Of a stretch of DNA of 64,000 nt, positions 33,531 through 45,914 are shown in pieces (the first letter of the stretch is position 1; the number at the start of each line of letters is the position of its first letter). Below the pieces are notes generated by a model. That model saw only the letters and a program-made list of their open reading frames with translations, ran no database searches and was not told the DNA's origin. This DNA is from Perognathus longimembris pacificus (Eukaryota > Chordata > Mammalia > Rodentia > Heteromyidae), in assembly GCF_023159225.1 (NCBI RefSeq), contig NC_063176.1, forward strand, positions 7,638,963 through 7,702,962, read 5' to 3'. A program made the position numbers and the translations under genes.

Positions 33531-33704
33531 CAAAAAAGAAATAAAATATTACTATTTTGGCTAATGGAGTGTCCAGTCTTTACACAAGTGACCACTGAAA
33601 AACATAGACAAACATGAATACACTGAGAAAAACACATACAGTAACACACACTCACACATTCTGCCTCTTAATCTGTTTAAGCTTAATGTACATTGTTCTT
33701 TTTG

Positions 33705-33855
33705 TTTTTTATCCAGAACCTTGTCAGATAGGAACTCTAGTACATTCTCTCCCAGATAAAGAAACTGAAGTTTGGAGAGAGTAGCTAGTGATTTCTTTTA
33801 AGATTCTACAGATAGTAAGGGATTCCAAACAACACTTGCTCTACTGCCTACCTCA
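33705..33855 (-). mobile_element. MIR SINE relic
   Basis: CCCAGATAAAGAAACTGAAG, TTGGAGAGAGTAGCTAGTG and ACAGATAGTAAGGGATTCC follow the antisense MIR order (gatgaggaaactgaggc, agagaggttaagtaac, agctagtaagtggcagagc). Confidence 0.6.
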
Positions 33856-34044
33856 TAAGCTATTTGTAACTGAGACCTTTGTGGGCTATTATTTATGTTG
33901 TATTAAATATATCATGTAAACAAAAGTGCATAACTTACTAACAGCCTTAATAGGTGATCAAATTAGATGATATAATAAGATAGTAAGGAGATTCATCTTG
34001 TGGGAATTTTCTAAGTCCAAAAGATAATATTTTAATGTTAAAAA

Positions 34045-34212
34045 GTCATCATAGGTTGTAAACCAACTGTAGAGGGAAATGGGGAGGGACAAGGCAGGGG
34101 AAAAATGAGGGATGAGGTAACAAGTTGGATACGAAATGTACACAGTGCCTTATGTATAAAACTGTAACCCCTTTGTACATCACTTTAGCGGTAAATAAAT
34201 AAATAATATAGT
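34045..34212 (+). mobile_element. 5'-truncated L1 3' UTR end
   Basis: GAAAAATGAGGGATGAGGTA, ACAAGTTGGATACGAAATGT, CTGTAACCCCTTTGTACATC and a TAAATAAATAAATAA end match the 3' end of the 35.9 kb L1. Confidence 0.8.
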
Positions 34213-35920
34213 TAAAAATGACATCATAGCACACATGGAATCTTTGTTTTGGCAAACAGTATATTATATTTAATATTATTCTGACATATTCAATGTTAGC
34301 TATTAGAAATATGATGAGTTGAGACATATTTATTAAAAGAAGTATCTCTATAAAGATAATTTCAATTTTACAATATGTGTGCTCTGATTCTGCTGCAGGT
34401 TTGTCATTTCTCTCTCTTATTTCAGCTCATGCTCACTAACCCTAAAAGACCTATTAGGTTTGACAGCTGCATCACCCTTTGCAATTCTAGACCCTGTCCT
34501 TCTGAGATAAAGGCCTGGATTATAGGATATTTGCCGAATGTTAGTGAACATTGTGTAACTGGGAGAGAGGAGCAAGAAGAGGGTAATTACAGTGGGAGTG
34601 AAATGGTATAATTCTTTTCTGTGTAACTGGCAGCCAAATATAAGGTATGTAATGGTATTTTGAGCAGGATTGTAAAGGCAAGGAATTGAGATGTTTAATT
34701 TTGAAAGATGAAAATATGAAGCCATTGTTAGTGCTCATCAAAACATTCTACTTCTCAACTCACATGAGAAAGAAAAATTGGGTCATTATCATTCTATAAA
34801 TTAGTCGTTTTGAGAACTACCTAGCTCTTTAATTGTGCTCCTTATAACAGAATCTTTTCCTACTCATAAATCTTTATTTTAAGACAAAATAATGTCCAAC
34901 TTGAGATTTCTGCTGTCAAGAAAAGAACAACCCATCCATTCAACAGGTCCCAACATTGTAGCAATTGAATCAGTAGAGAATTCAGATTACCCAGTGCAGT
35001 GTATATGATGTCTTTATTTTACTAAAACTTATTAAAGCAGAGCAGTTTGGTGTCTCTGGATGCCAAACATAAGCTAGATATTGAACAATACAGGAATGAA
35101 TACTTCTTCTTGTCTCAAGAGTTAATGTTTGTTTCACACTGATGTGATTGGGGATTGAAGAATGAATAAGTTATGAAAAGGATGAAAGAGTCATTGTCAC
35201 AAATGCAAAAGATATTTTTCTTTTACCACTGGGGTTTAATTACATTTTGCTTCAAAAATTCCTTTGAAATATCACACTTGGAAATTTATACTGTAATGAT
35301 TTTATCATTGTAGTTGTCAAAGAATAAACATGAGAAATAGTATCTAGAGGAAAGCAAAAACATTAAGACAATGTCTTCAAATATAGATAGATCTCAAAGG
35401 CCTGGATTCATGCTTAATTTTTTCTTTCCTAATTTTGAGAAACAATAACCATTGCTGATGGAAGTAGTTCAAGATGTCCAAAGCATATTAACAACACAGG
35501 AATAGAAAACAGCATAGAAAATAGATGCATAAACTTGGAGAAAATAAAATAGGTTTTAGGAAACAATGCCATTAGCATTCCCACTAGAGCTATAATATGA
35601 GATTTTCCTAGATAGAATATCCTGGGATGAGTAAATATTTTTGTTCTTTGAATTCTGTGAGTGCATTTGTATTCATTTATATAAAAATGCATAAAATGAG
35701 CAGACTTAACGTGAGTCATTATTATAACCCTCAAATGTACTACTTCATGGAAAGAAGATGATAGGTACAGAATATAGTAACTATTGTCCTAATAAATACA
35801 TGATGAAAGGCTTTAAAAACTCTCATTTTCAGCTCAAAAGCAAAACAAAAAACAAACAAGAAAACCCAACACGCCACAACCACTAAGCTTACCTATGGAA
35901 TTAAAAGTCTCTTACTATAA
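34213..35920. other. AT-rich non-coding sequence
   Basis: No gene or recognised repeat. ORFs at 34375-34611, 34417-34725, 34541-34741 and 35429-35734 overlap on both strands and show no domain. Confidence 0.45.
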
Positions 35921-35924
35921 AAGT

Positions 35925-37680
35925 CTCCAAAAATTCATATGGAACAATTAAAGAACCTGAATAACAAAAACAATCCTACACAGGAAGAACAGTGCTGGAG
36001 GAATATCAATACCAAACTTCAAACTCTATTACAAAGCTATAGTAATAAAAACAGCTGGTATTGGCATAAGAATAGGCTGGGGGAACAAAGAAATAGAACT
36101 GAAGATCCAGAAATGAACCTACAGACCTATTGCTACCTAGTCTTTGATAAAGGAGCTAAAAAAATTAGGATGGAAGAAAGATAGCCTCTACAACAAATGG
36201 TGCTGGCAAAACTGGTTAAACATCTGTAACAAGCTGAAGCTAGATCGTTATATATCACCCTGCACCAGAATCAATTCCAAATGGATCAAAGACCTCAAGG
36301 TAAAAGCAGGTACCTTGAAAACATAGCAGGAAGGAATAGAAGACACACTTAGGCTTCTTGGTACAGGTTGAAACTTTCTTAATAAAGGCCCAGAAACACA
36401 GCAAATCAAAGAAAGGTTGCACAAATGGGACTGTATCAAACTGCAGAGCTTCTTCTGCACAGCAAAGGACATAGCTTGTAACATAAACAGAAAGCCCACA
36501 GATTGGGAAAAATTCTTTACTGGCCACACAACAGACAAGGGCCTCACATCTAAAATATATGTAGAACTCAAAGAATTAAATTCCCCCAAAACAAATCCTC
36601 AAAGAAACAACTGCCCCCTTAATAAATGGGCTAAAGACCTAAAAAGAGACTTCTTTGTAGAGGAAATGAGAATGGCCAAAAGACACATGAAGAAGTGCTC
36701 AATATCACTGGCCATGAAAGATATGCAAATCAAAACAACATTGAGATTCCACCTCACCCAAGTAAGAATGTCCTATATCAAGAAAATTAACAATAACAGT
36801 TGCTGGAAAGGATGTGGCCAAAAAGGAACCTTACTATGCTGTTGGTGGGAGTGTAAATTTGTTCAACCACTCTGGAAAGCAGTGTGGAGGTTCCTGAAAA
36901 GGCTACACCTGGAACTCCCCTATGACCCAGCAGACCTGCTTTGGGGCATTTACCCAAAGGATTACAGGCAAGACCACACTAAAACTACCAGTACAATTAT
37001 GTTCATCACAGCACAATTCACTATCGCCAAAATATGGAACCAAACCAGATGCCCCTCAGTAGATGAATGGATCAAGAAAAAGTGGTACATACACAATGGA
37101 ATTCTATGCCTCTATCAGAAAAAAATGACACTGCTCTATTCATAAGGAAATGGAAGGACCTGGAACAAAATTATACTAAGTGAAGTGAGCCAGACCCAAA
37201 GAAATATAGACTCTATGATTTCCCTTATTCATAATAATTAGTCACATAAGAAGATGCTAAGTAAAATGAACTCAAAGTTATGGAAATAAGTGGTTTACCG
37301 TTGTGGTTATTTTCAATGTACCATCTGATATTATGCCACTTTCTTTTGTCTTTCTTCTCCAGGGTTTTACCCCTGCTGTCAGTGTTACTTATTCAGGTGC
37401 CCTGGAGGTGCCCTGGATATTGTATATATGTTTATTAGAACTAGGGAAGAGAAGGAGAACATCAAAATGGAGAGACAAAATGTAAAAGGCAAACCAATAC
37501 AACAGTAATCCTTACAAAACGATATGCCCTCATCCAACTAAGCAACTCATGGGGTGGGGGGACGCAGGTGGCCCTTTACCCGGAGTTGGGGAGGGAGAAA
37601 GGAGGGAGAAAAATGAGGGATGAGGTGACTTATGAGACTGTAACCTCTCTGTACATCACTTTAATAAATAAATATTTAAA
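35925..37680 (+). mobile_element. L1 retrotransposon, 5'-truncated: ORF2 C-terminal part plus 3' UTR
   Basis: Longest L1 here. The ORF2 reading starts in one frame (35939-36184), shifts frame near 36150, meets a stop at 36324-36326, and is then open for 242 codons (36417-37145). This covers the region downstream of the reverse transcriptase and the C-terminal Cys-rich domain. That domain is CWKGCGQKGTLLCCWWEC (36801-36854): the family pattern is C-x3-C-x7-H-x4-C, and here the His is replaced by Cys. Further on is IAKIWNQTRCPSVDEWIKK. ORF1, the endonuclease and the catalytic reverse transcriptase core are absent, so it cannot move by itself. The 3' UTR has a G-rich stretch (GGGGTGGGGGGAC) and ends CTGTAACCTCTCTGTACATC and TAATAAATAAATA. 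No target-site duplication was confirmed. Confidence 0.93.
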
Positions 37681-37689
37681 AATATGAAA

Positions 37690-38616
37690 ATCACTCCTAT
37701 TATGAAATACTTTATACAGTTTGGGTGACATTAGAATGAAATGGAACCAAGTTTTTATTCTATTTCGACGTCTGCGTGTTGAGTTTGCAGTGGGACAGCA
37801 GATTCATTTACAATTTCCATTCATTTCTTAATGCCTACTGACATTGTTCTCTGTGTCATGTCTGCCAGCATGGATTGAGGTCGTCCAGAGCGAGATGGAT
37901 ATTAGAACCAGCAAAAAGTGTTTATAGATGACATCTGGCAGGAATCATTTTCTCTTAAGGCTTTGACATGTCATTCCTGGGATATCGGTTCTATTAGCTA
38001 TCTACAAGGACCAGATGTACCATAGGAGATTATAACAATAAATCTTTAGTGAATCACACACACTCACATATATATGTGTGTGTGTTTGTATATATATATT
38101 TATTTATTGTTGCTGATTCACTGTAGTTCACACAAGCTCAACCATGTTTATTTAGAACTGGATTCCAATGTAAGCTTCTTAGGCGCTTCATTACTGAATA
38201 AATAGTTCTGAAAGTTGTGCTTTCATGATAACACCTATTACCAGACACAGACTCTATTAGCAGATATTGGCATATGGGTAAACTACTTATCTGTATGAAT
38301 CCAGACCTTACCATGTGAATTTAAAAATGTATTTGTCGTAAAACATTTTCGGGAAGATCTAGGTGCCATTGAATGACTCCATCTGTGTGAAATGAGGATT
38401 TACAGATAGTTCAACATATATAATGGTGAAATGAATATACTATTTAGGGTAGTATGGAAAAACATAACAATGATCATTTATTTGATAATGGATATGAAGC
38501 TGCTGTACAAAGCATATAATTCTTTAAGTTTCCTTTTTTATGAACATTATTCACAGTTTACAAACTTCATTTCTAAACAAGCTTTCTAGCCCTTAGAGCA
38601 AAGTCAACACTTTATT
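37690..38616. other. Non-coding sequence with a small AC/GT/AT simple repeat
   Basis: A CACACACTCACATATATATG then TGTGTGTGTT and ATATATATT run lies near 38058-38100. Nothing else seen. Confidence 0.45.
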
Positions 38617-38742
38617 TCTTTTTTAAAAATTATTTATTTGTTGTCAAAGTGATATACACAGGGGTTACAGTTTCATATGTAAGGCAGTGAGTACGTTTCT
38701 TGCATGACTTGTTACCTTCTCCCTCTGTATTTATTTAAATTC
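38617..38742 (-). mobile_element. L1 3' terminus, short antisense copy
   Basis: TTTTAAAAATTATTTATTTG, GTCAAAGTGATATACACAGG, GGTTACAGTTTCATATGTAA, GGCAGTGAGTACG and ACTTGTTACCTTCTCCCTC: the common L1 end, reversed. Confidence 0.8.
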
Positions 38743-39129
38743 TATAAATCTTACAGGGTTCAACTTATGCTTGATACCTGTAATAATTGATGATTCTCTA
38801 TCTTATTAATTGCTACAGCAAGTACAGCTAAAAATTGCTATTGCAGTTAAGAATCTTTATTTCTATGAAGTACATGAATTGCTAACCCTGCCTCAAGATA
38901 AAGACTAGCTTCTCTATCCTGGAAAATAAAATCACAACATCTCTTATGCCATTTTTGTGCCTAATGGATACAATTATCTTTCCTTATTATTATTTTATAC
39001 TTTTATTTATTTCTATTTTCCTATTATTATTTCTACTTTTAGTTTCTACCTACCCTAGTTGTTTGAATTCTTTTGCAAACCTTTTCGACATAAAGGATAA
39101 TAGAAGAAACACATCGAAATGTGAGATTT

Positions 39130-39366
39130 TCTGTATTTTGGAGCAAGGTAAATTGGGAAGATGGGTGGAGTTGGGAGAGTTAGGGGGCAATCATGAATGG
39201 GATGACATTGATTGCAGTGTATTGTACTCATATACTGACATATTGAACTGAAACCATTTTTCACAACTACTTAAGAATAACAAGTTGGATAAGAAATGTA
39301 CTCACTCTCTTACATATGAAAGTAATCCCTCTGCACATCACTTTAAAATAAAGCAATGGAAAAAAA
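39130..39366 (+). mobile_element. L1 3' UTR end
   Basis: AACAAGTTGGATAAGAAATG, AAAGTAATCCCTCTGCACAT and CACTTTAAAATAAAG identify the end. The upstream part (ATTGCAGTGTATTGTACTCA, TTTTCACAACTACTTAAGAA) is shared with 53.8-53.9 kb and is taken as a 3' UTR variant. Confidence 0.65.
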
Positions 39367-39369
39367 GAA

Positions 39370-40876
39370 TAATAGGGACATTTTTTAAAAGCTGGTTTTC
39401 ATATTTTTCTGTACCTGTATCTATTATTCTGTACAAGTCTCTTAAAATTACTATTCCCTGAAAATTCCTCTTTCCTTTTAATTTTCATATTCAAAGTGAA
39501 AATACATCCTTCCATGAAAAATGAAAAGTAAACAATTAGGCATAATTACAAAAAAAAAAAAAAACCTCTACAGAAATTTGTTGCCATTGTCGCCTGTAAT
39601 CTCTACCTTTCGGACAACTCTTAAGATTTAATACTCAACTATCAGTGTGTCCACTTAACATTTATTGTCTCATCAGCAGTGAAGTTATTATTTTAAGTGC
39701 GGCTCACTCTCCTAAGAAAACAAAAGGAAAAACAATCACAAGGAAAAAAAAAACACAAACCACTTATGGTGCTTTCTCAAATGTTTTGTTTCTAAATGAG
39801 ATTAATGGTCTCATTTTGATATTCTTTTCCTGAGTGAGGTGTTCATGCACGAATAAAGGGAAGGTTGATGGGTTTCTGTTGTCAGAGAAACGTCCACGTG
39901 GCTAAATCTGACACTCTTAATTTCTCTCCCATAATTGTGTCAGTAGCACTTTGTAATTTAATATCATAACACTTTTTGTAAATAACAGATCAGGCATCAG
40001 CCTGCCTCACGCTGATGTTCACGGGAGGCGTGCCAAGGAGAAGGCTGATGAAGCTCAGACTAGCTCCATCTGTCCCATGTAGAGGATATGTAGTGTCAGA
40101 TCTCGGTGGTGGAAGGAGTAACTGCAGGCTGCTCTCCTGGGCGGGCAGCAAGTGAGGGATAATGATCACACTGGTTAAACAAACACAGAGGATGGGTTGG
40201 AGTGAAGATAACTTGAGAGAACCATTTTAAAACACATTGCTGCACTTCAGGGCCAGTATCATGTGTGGGGAAATAGGGAAGGTATACAGGTTAACTCATT
40301 TCATGTGTAGGAAATCTGGATGTAGATAATTTAGACACTTATTTTAGAGGAAACACGGCTTTCTCCCTTTTCAGAAGTAAGACCTAAAAGGACATAGAAA
40401 TGAAGGAAGACCCAGGGGATCTTTAAGCTGGTTGAAGAGCTCACATTTCAGTGTAGCTACACTGAAAAAACAAGGTCCGTGAGAGAAGCTCATGTTTTAT
40501 CCAGCATCAGGTGGATGACTATATTCAACTCAGAGCTATCATGGAGTCTCAGTGACCACAGAGACCGCTAATGCAGATGGACCTTCTGGAACAGAAAACA
40601 TTTAAATCTCTTAAAACCCACTGCGGAATGAGGAAATTCTTTCAGAAGGTTTGCATTAACGATGTGAATAATTGGGTAAACATATTACGAGGTTATAATT
40701 TTGGGATCTGGCTTTTCTACTTATTTCTAATAAGCATCAACTTGTTTGTCTGCTGTTTTTCTCATCACTCCTTGGAGGGGAAAAGGATTTGAAGTACCTT
40801 TGGGAATACTGAAAACTAGCAAAAGTGATTAGTTCTAAATGGGGGACTGATTCACTTTTGCAGGCACAAACAAACT
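39370..40876. other. Non-coding sequence
   Basis: No gene or recognised repeat. A slightly GC-richer patch at about 39990-40160 (GGGAGGCGTGCCAAGG, TGGGCGGGCAGCAAG) has no ORF of note. The 73-codon ORF at 40571-40792 has no recognisable domain. Confidence 0.4.
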
Positions 40877-40877
40877 T

Positions 40878-41067
40878 TGCCAGTCCTGGGGCTTGAACTC
40901 AGGGCCTGTGCACTGTCTCTGGCTTCTTTTTGCTCAAGGCTAGCACACTACCACTTAAGCCACAGAACCACTTGTGGCTTTTTCTATATATGTGGTACTG
41001 AGGAATCGAACCCAGTGATTCATGCATACGAGGCAAGCGCTCTACCACTAGGCCATATTCCCAGCCC
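40878..41067 (-). mobile_element. IDL-Geo dimeric SINE
   Basis: Geo monomer (GCCAGTCCTGGGGCTTGAAC, GCTCAAGGCTAGCACACTAC, CACTTAAGCCACAGAACC), then the ID-like monomer (GAGGAATCGAACCCAGTG, box B complement; CTACCACTAGGCCATATTCC, box A complement; CAGCCC). It sits directly beside an antisense L1 3' end. Confidence 0.93.
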
Positions 41068-41071
41068 TAAA

Positions 41072-41535
41072 AATATTTTTATTAAGTAGTTGTATAAAAG
41101 AGTTGCCATTCAACAAAACAATTTATAAATATAATGCATTTTGATCAGTGTCATACCTTTCAACACACCCACTTCCCTTGTATTTCTTAAATTTTGCAGG
41201 ATATTTATTGAATTTTTGACTGCATTCTCTTCCCCTTCTTCTTTCAGCTGTGTCTGCCTTCCTCCACTTAGCCAGCCCCCTTCAAACACTTGTTTTCGGG
41301 TGTTTATTTTGTTGAACCGTGATTTTACCTTTCTAAGGAATTATTCTACTTTGTTTCTCCTCTAAATACTCCAACTAATATATTTATGTACACTTGCATA
41401 CCACCAATGTATTTATTTATGTACTTTTAAACCAATTCTAGCTTCTACATATGAGAGAAAATGTGCAAACTCTGTATCCTCAGCCTGATTTACTTAGCAT
41501 GTTTTTTTCCAGGTCTTTCCATTATGTATGTATGC
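41072..41535 (-). mobile_element. L1 3' part, older subfamily
   Basis: Begins TTTTTATTAAGTAGTTGTAT, AAAAGAGTTGCCATTCAAC, GCATTTTGATCAGTGTCA (as at 3.4 and 27.2 kb), passes a pyrimidine-rich block, and reaches ACATATGAGAGAAAATGTG and TTTCCAGGTCTTTCCATTAT, the antisense of the L1 ORF2-end/3' UTR boundary. Confidence 0.62.
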
Positions 41536-42087
41536 ATATATATATATATATCCATACATATATATATGGAGATGTCTAAGGATGAATTTTATTATCTCAT
41601 ATTTTTATTATACCAAAATTCAGAAAGAATACAAGAGCATTTATTTTATTCAATAGTGATGTTTCAATTCTATAATTAGCAGTCAATATTTACCTACAAG
41701 CAGATAAATATTCATACTTATCTACAATCAGAACTTTACTACATAGGTCCATTTTCCTAAAACACAAGATGTCTATTAAGTTGAATCTCTGTGACATAGA
41801 TGTCAATAAGATGGCTTCTGAAATGGAAAGAATTTTTATATGGCAAGAAGTGGATGTCTCAATCGATGAACAATGCAATCATTGGAAACATAATTCTTCC
41901 TTAACCATCAAAGAAAAATATTAATCTATTCCTAAAGTATCTATTGTTGTATTGACTTTGATCAATGAATTCTTTCTCAATTAAAAAAATCAGAAACTCA
42001 GTGTCCCTTACATGTACAACTTATAATACACTGACAAATTTTTTTCTATAACTTTTCTAAAATGTCCTCTAGGGATAACAACAGGAA

Positions 42088-42090
<3 letters not shown>
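41536..42090. other. AT-rich non-coding sequence with an (AT)n patch
   Basis: ATATATATATATAT at about 41537-41575 with a CCATAC interruption. Nothing else seen. Confidence 0.5.

Positions 42091-42151
<61 letters not shown>
42091..42151. repeat. (GA)30 microsatellite
   Basis: Sixty-one bases of uninterrupted GA. The Arg-Glu repeat ORF over it (42062-42244) is an artefact. Confidence 0.98.
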
Positions 42152-42152
<1 letters not shown>

Positions 42153-43077
42153 AAAAAGGACATTGTAAGTGGAAACTGTGCTTGGCCGTGATTTATGAAG
42201 GCGGTATACCTTGTTTATTCTGGTCATTGATACAACACGAATGACTTTTTTCCCCCTTACAATCTAATTTTTTACAGAAAAAGTTTAGTAATTTTTTTTT
42301 TGTTCTTGTTTCCTCATACAACTAATGTTTATTTCTTGCTCCATCTAAATAACTCACTGGGGAAGGTATGCTCTACCACATAGCTCATCGCTGCACTCCC
42401 AAGTCAAATATGTTCCCCCACCTTAGTCAGGATGGATAATTGTCCTCCATTGCTGTAAAATGTTTCTGCATAGGTATGACTGTCACCCATTAGAAAGATT
42501 AATGCACATTTTATTGAACAAAGTGAATTTCTTGCCAATACTATTTAACAATACATTGTGTATGTGTGCGTATGTTTCTTTGTGTGCATTCTTTTATCTC
42601 AAGCACTGTTTCCGTTTGTGACTTTGGGATGACTGAATGTTACAAAAGCTTCTTGGTTTATATTAGTCTCATGATAGTCAGGCTCTTCTAATCATTTTTC
42701 TAGACTGGAACTTCTGTGCTTTCTAAGAATGGATGCAGTATTCTAATATTATATCAGATGATATCTAAGTTCTACTTAAGAAAAGCTATTTACAATGCAT
42801 GTATATCTATACATGTTAAAAATACTTATGCAGGAAACTTAGAAAATTCATGATATTTTAAAGAATTACTTATTTGCAAAGTTAAACACTTCTGTAAGGT
42901 TTCTTTGAACATTTTAAATCACTGCATTATTGATCATTTGCTTTATCAGACATTTTCAGGAATAACATTAGTTTCAAAAGAAAATTACATTGTCGTTAGT
43001 AACATATATGCTCCACTTTTATTTTAGTGTTTTAGCTATATAAAAATAATTTGTCGGACTATTCTAGTAAGAGTGTT
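42152..43077. other. AT-rich non-coding sequence
   Basis: At 42361-42415 a short antisense ID-like hint (TATGCTCTACCACATAGC) is seen; otherwise nothing. Confidence 0.4.
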
Positions 43078-43362
43078 CACTGGTCCTGGTGGCTGATATC
43101 TGGAACACCAGTTACTTAGAAGATGAATACAGGAGAATAGTGGTTTAGAGCCAGTCTAGTAAAAAAAAAAATGGTGGGGTTCGATTGTAATCCTAATTAT
43201 GTGGGAGGTGGAAATATGAGGACTGTAGTTTGAGGCTGGGCAACTAACAGTATGTTGTCCAAAAACATAGCTAAATCAAAAGAGGTTGGAACATGGTTCA
43301 ATAGGTGGATTGCTTAGCTAGCAAGCATGGATCCCTGAATCTAAACTCCAATATTCAATATT
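43078..43362 (+). mobile_element. Trimeric 7SL/7SL/tRNA-type SINE, ancient
   Basis: Three arms in sense order: 7SL-like (CACTGGTCCTGGTGGCTG, GAACACCAGTTACTTAG), ending in an A11 run; a second 7SL-like arm (TTGTAATCCTAATTATGTGG, GAGGTGGAAATATGAGG); then an ID-like arm (CATGGTTCAATAGGTGGATT, GCTTAGCTAGCAAGCATGG). Followed by a (GA)n tract. Confidence 0.62.
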
Positions 43363-43365
43363 GGC

Positions 43366-43437
43366 AGAGAGAGAGAGAGAGAGACATAGACAGAAAGACA
43401 GAGAGAAGAGACAGAGACACAGACAGGAAAAGACAAA
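43366..43437. repeat. (GA)n-rich purine tract
   Basis: GA repeats with AGAC interruptions, grown at the tail of the preceding SINE. Confidence 0.88.
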
Positions 43438-45685
43438 TTTACCCTTTGATCCTGGAGCTGGTGCCTGGAGCCTGTAATCCCAGGTAAAAACACTCATGCA
43501 ATGGAAGGAACTTTTGTAGATGACCTTTTCTAACAACTGTTTCTGTTTTCTTGCCACAATCCTCTATGCAAACCTCTATGTAGAATTTCATAGAATAAAA
43601 TTTTTGTTTGGTAAAAGCTCATATCTGTATTCTTTAAAAGTTGTACAATGAATATGTTTATTCTAACTGTGCTACTGAATTGGTGTGATGAGTATAGGAT
43701 TTTTATTACCTTATCTCAGTTTCTCATAACTCATAAAATTATGATGAATAATCCAGAGCTTTTTCTTTCATAGGTGAGGATAGAAGAGAAAATTGAAGTT
43801 AAATTGAAGTTAAGCTAAATTCATACTCTTTCTAAGTGTCATAATGTCTCTGCTCGAGAGACTGTTTTCAGTCATTATTTTAGACAATTTGCTTGTGTAT
43901 TCATATCCCTTTAGTAGTCATTCTAAATTCCATGGTTTGTGATATTTTGAGACAATGACAACTTGATAACATGTAATTATATCAGAATACCCTTTTGGTG
44001 TATAATACAATAAAGCTATCTTTTTACTGTTATTTTTTCCCACTCATAATGAGAGAAGCTGCATCATCTATAGATAGTGTTTCTCTCTGTCTTTCTTTCC
44101 CTCTATTTCTTTCACCTGGTATCTATTACATATCTACTCATTGAGTAAATAGAGGAGATTCCATTTTTTAAAGAATCATGGAACCATTAGATTGAATCCA
44201 GACATTTAATCATTGAATATCTCTTTAACAAATCATGGAACAATTCAATGAGATTGTTCAAGTCTCCAGGCTACTTTTGAATTCAAGCCACAGCAAATGT
44301 TTCTAAAATTATATGTTTTAGAAGAAAAATATATATTTAGACAATAGTCTCAAACTTTGTCTCTTGCATTTCTCTGAACCATATCTTCCTACGATGCCAG
44401 TGAGTGTGCACTTAGAAGGATGACAGCACATTCCATGACTTTGCAGGAACAGCTGTGTAGCTTCTTGTATAAAGAAGTCAATGTGGATGCTATTCTATTC
44501 TATTTCACACTTTGTGCTGGTTTCCTAAACCGCCCAGTGTGAAATTGATATTACACACCCTTCTCTCCTATTTAATCATCCGCAGTGGTTTCTACCCACA
44601 ACCCTTTTCCTTTTCCTTTTCTTTCCCCTTTGCCTCTCCCTCCTGAATTTATTTTAGGCACAATCCCTTTTGTGTGTATCTCACTTTCTCTAGAGAAAAG
44701 CTTTAGTAACTATTCAATGTTTTTAATCGCTTTGCTATTGTTTGTGATGGCATGGTCAATTTGGTTTAAGTACTGTCTTTAGCATTTTTTTTTAACACTG
44801 AGTGCTTACAATAGAGTTTCCCTGGATGTTTCCTTTATTCCCCCCTATGCATTTGAGGGCTTTTCTTTTCTCCACTTTTCTGCTCTTCAATTAAACTTTC
44901 CTCACTTTCTACTCTCATATGCTTAAAATCATGGTTTGTTGCACCTCAAGACTGAGCAAACTGTCATTTTTGTACTCTTAACATGCTTGAAGATCAGTGC
45001 AACGTCATATCTCATATGATGCTGAAGAATCAGCTCATCCTCATGTATGTTTTCTAGTGATAAAATAATTTTGGTTTTGTGAAAAAATTCAGATTGGAGC
45101 AACATTATTATCCTCCAAATAAGCAATGATTACCATTTCAACTATTAGCATTATCTGTGTAGTATCCCACAACCTTGCCCGTCACCTCTTTTAGATCCTC
45201 TGTTCATTTGTTTCTTTGTTGGTTGTACTCAACTTGTTGCCTGTGGGCTGTCTCTTATTTCTAAGGCTTTACAGATCCTTTATTTCAAAGCATTACTACC
45301 CTAGAAGACTCTACCCACCCCAAACTATATAGTGACTCAGGGATCCAACATGATCCTATCGTATCTAAAGTTTCCCCTTATCTTTATTTAAAGCATTTGC
45401 CAATTTAACTTTCTGTGTAAATTCATTAAATTGGCACCTGTCATCAGAAACTCATAAGCTTAGTTTCATTTATCAGTAATCCTGACCTTTAGTGTCATGG
45501 AGAGTATTTTTTTTTAAATGGATTCCAAGAAACAGGTTCTAAGAAAAGATTTTGAATGTAATAATTGATTTGCAGTTCTGAGAGACATTGGAAGGACAAT
45601 GAGGAAGTGAGACAGGAAAGAGAAAGTAAAGAATTCAATCATCTGTATTTTGGGCAACTGAAGTTTGATTCCACTAGCGAATTTT
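43438..45685. other. AT-rich non-coding sequence
   Basis: About 2.2 kb without a recognised gene or repeat; short ORFs only. Confidence 0.45.
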
Positions 45686-45707
45686 AAGAATTAATTCTAA
45701 GAATTAG

Positions 45708-45892
45708 GGCTGGGAATATGGCCTAGTGGTAAAGTACTCGCCTCGTATACATGAGGCCCTGGGTTCGATTCCACAGCACCACATACCGAGAAAAAAGCCG
45801 GAAGTGGCGCTGTGGCTCAAGAGGTAGAGTGTTAGCCTTGAGCAAAAAGAAGCCAGAGTCCAAGGCTCAGGACTGGCAACAAAAACAAAACA
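45708..45892 (+). mobile_element. IDL-Geo dimeric SINE with perfect 22-base duplication
   Basis: Starts GGCTGGGAATATGGCCTAG, box B GGTTCGATTCC at 45762-45772, linker AAAAAAGCCGGAAGTGGCGC, Geo arm CTGTGGCTCAAGAGGTAGAG, AGCAAAAAGAAGCCAGAGTC, ending CAGGACTGGC and an ACAAAAAC tail. Identical 22-base repeats flank it (45686-45707 and 45893-45914). About 20 bases of the Geo arm (the GGGACAGTGCTCAGGCCCTG block of other copies) are missing. The perfect duplication and intact box B mark it as one of the youngest insertions here. Confidence 0.97.
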
Positions 45893-45914
45893 AAGAATTA
45901 ATTCTAAGAATTAG

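Noticed and set aside
42062..42244. Arg/Glu repeat ORF
   Set aside because: Translation of the (GA)30 microsatellite.
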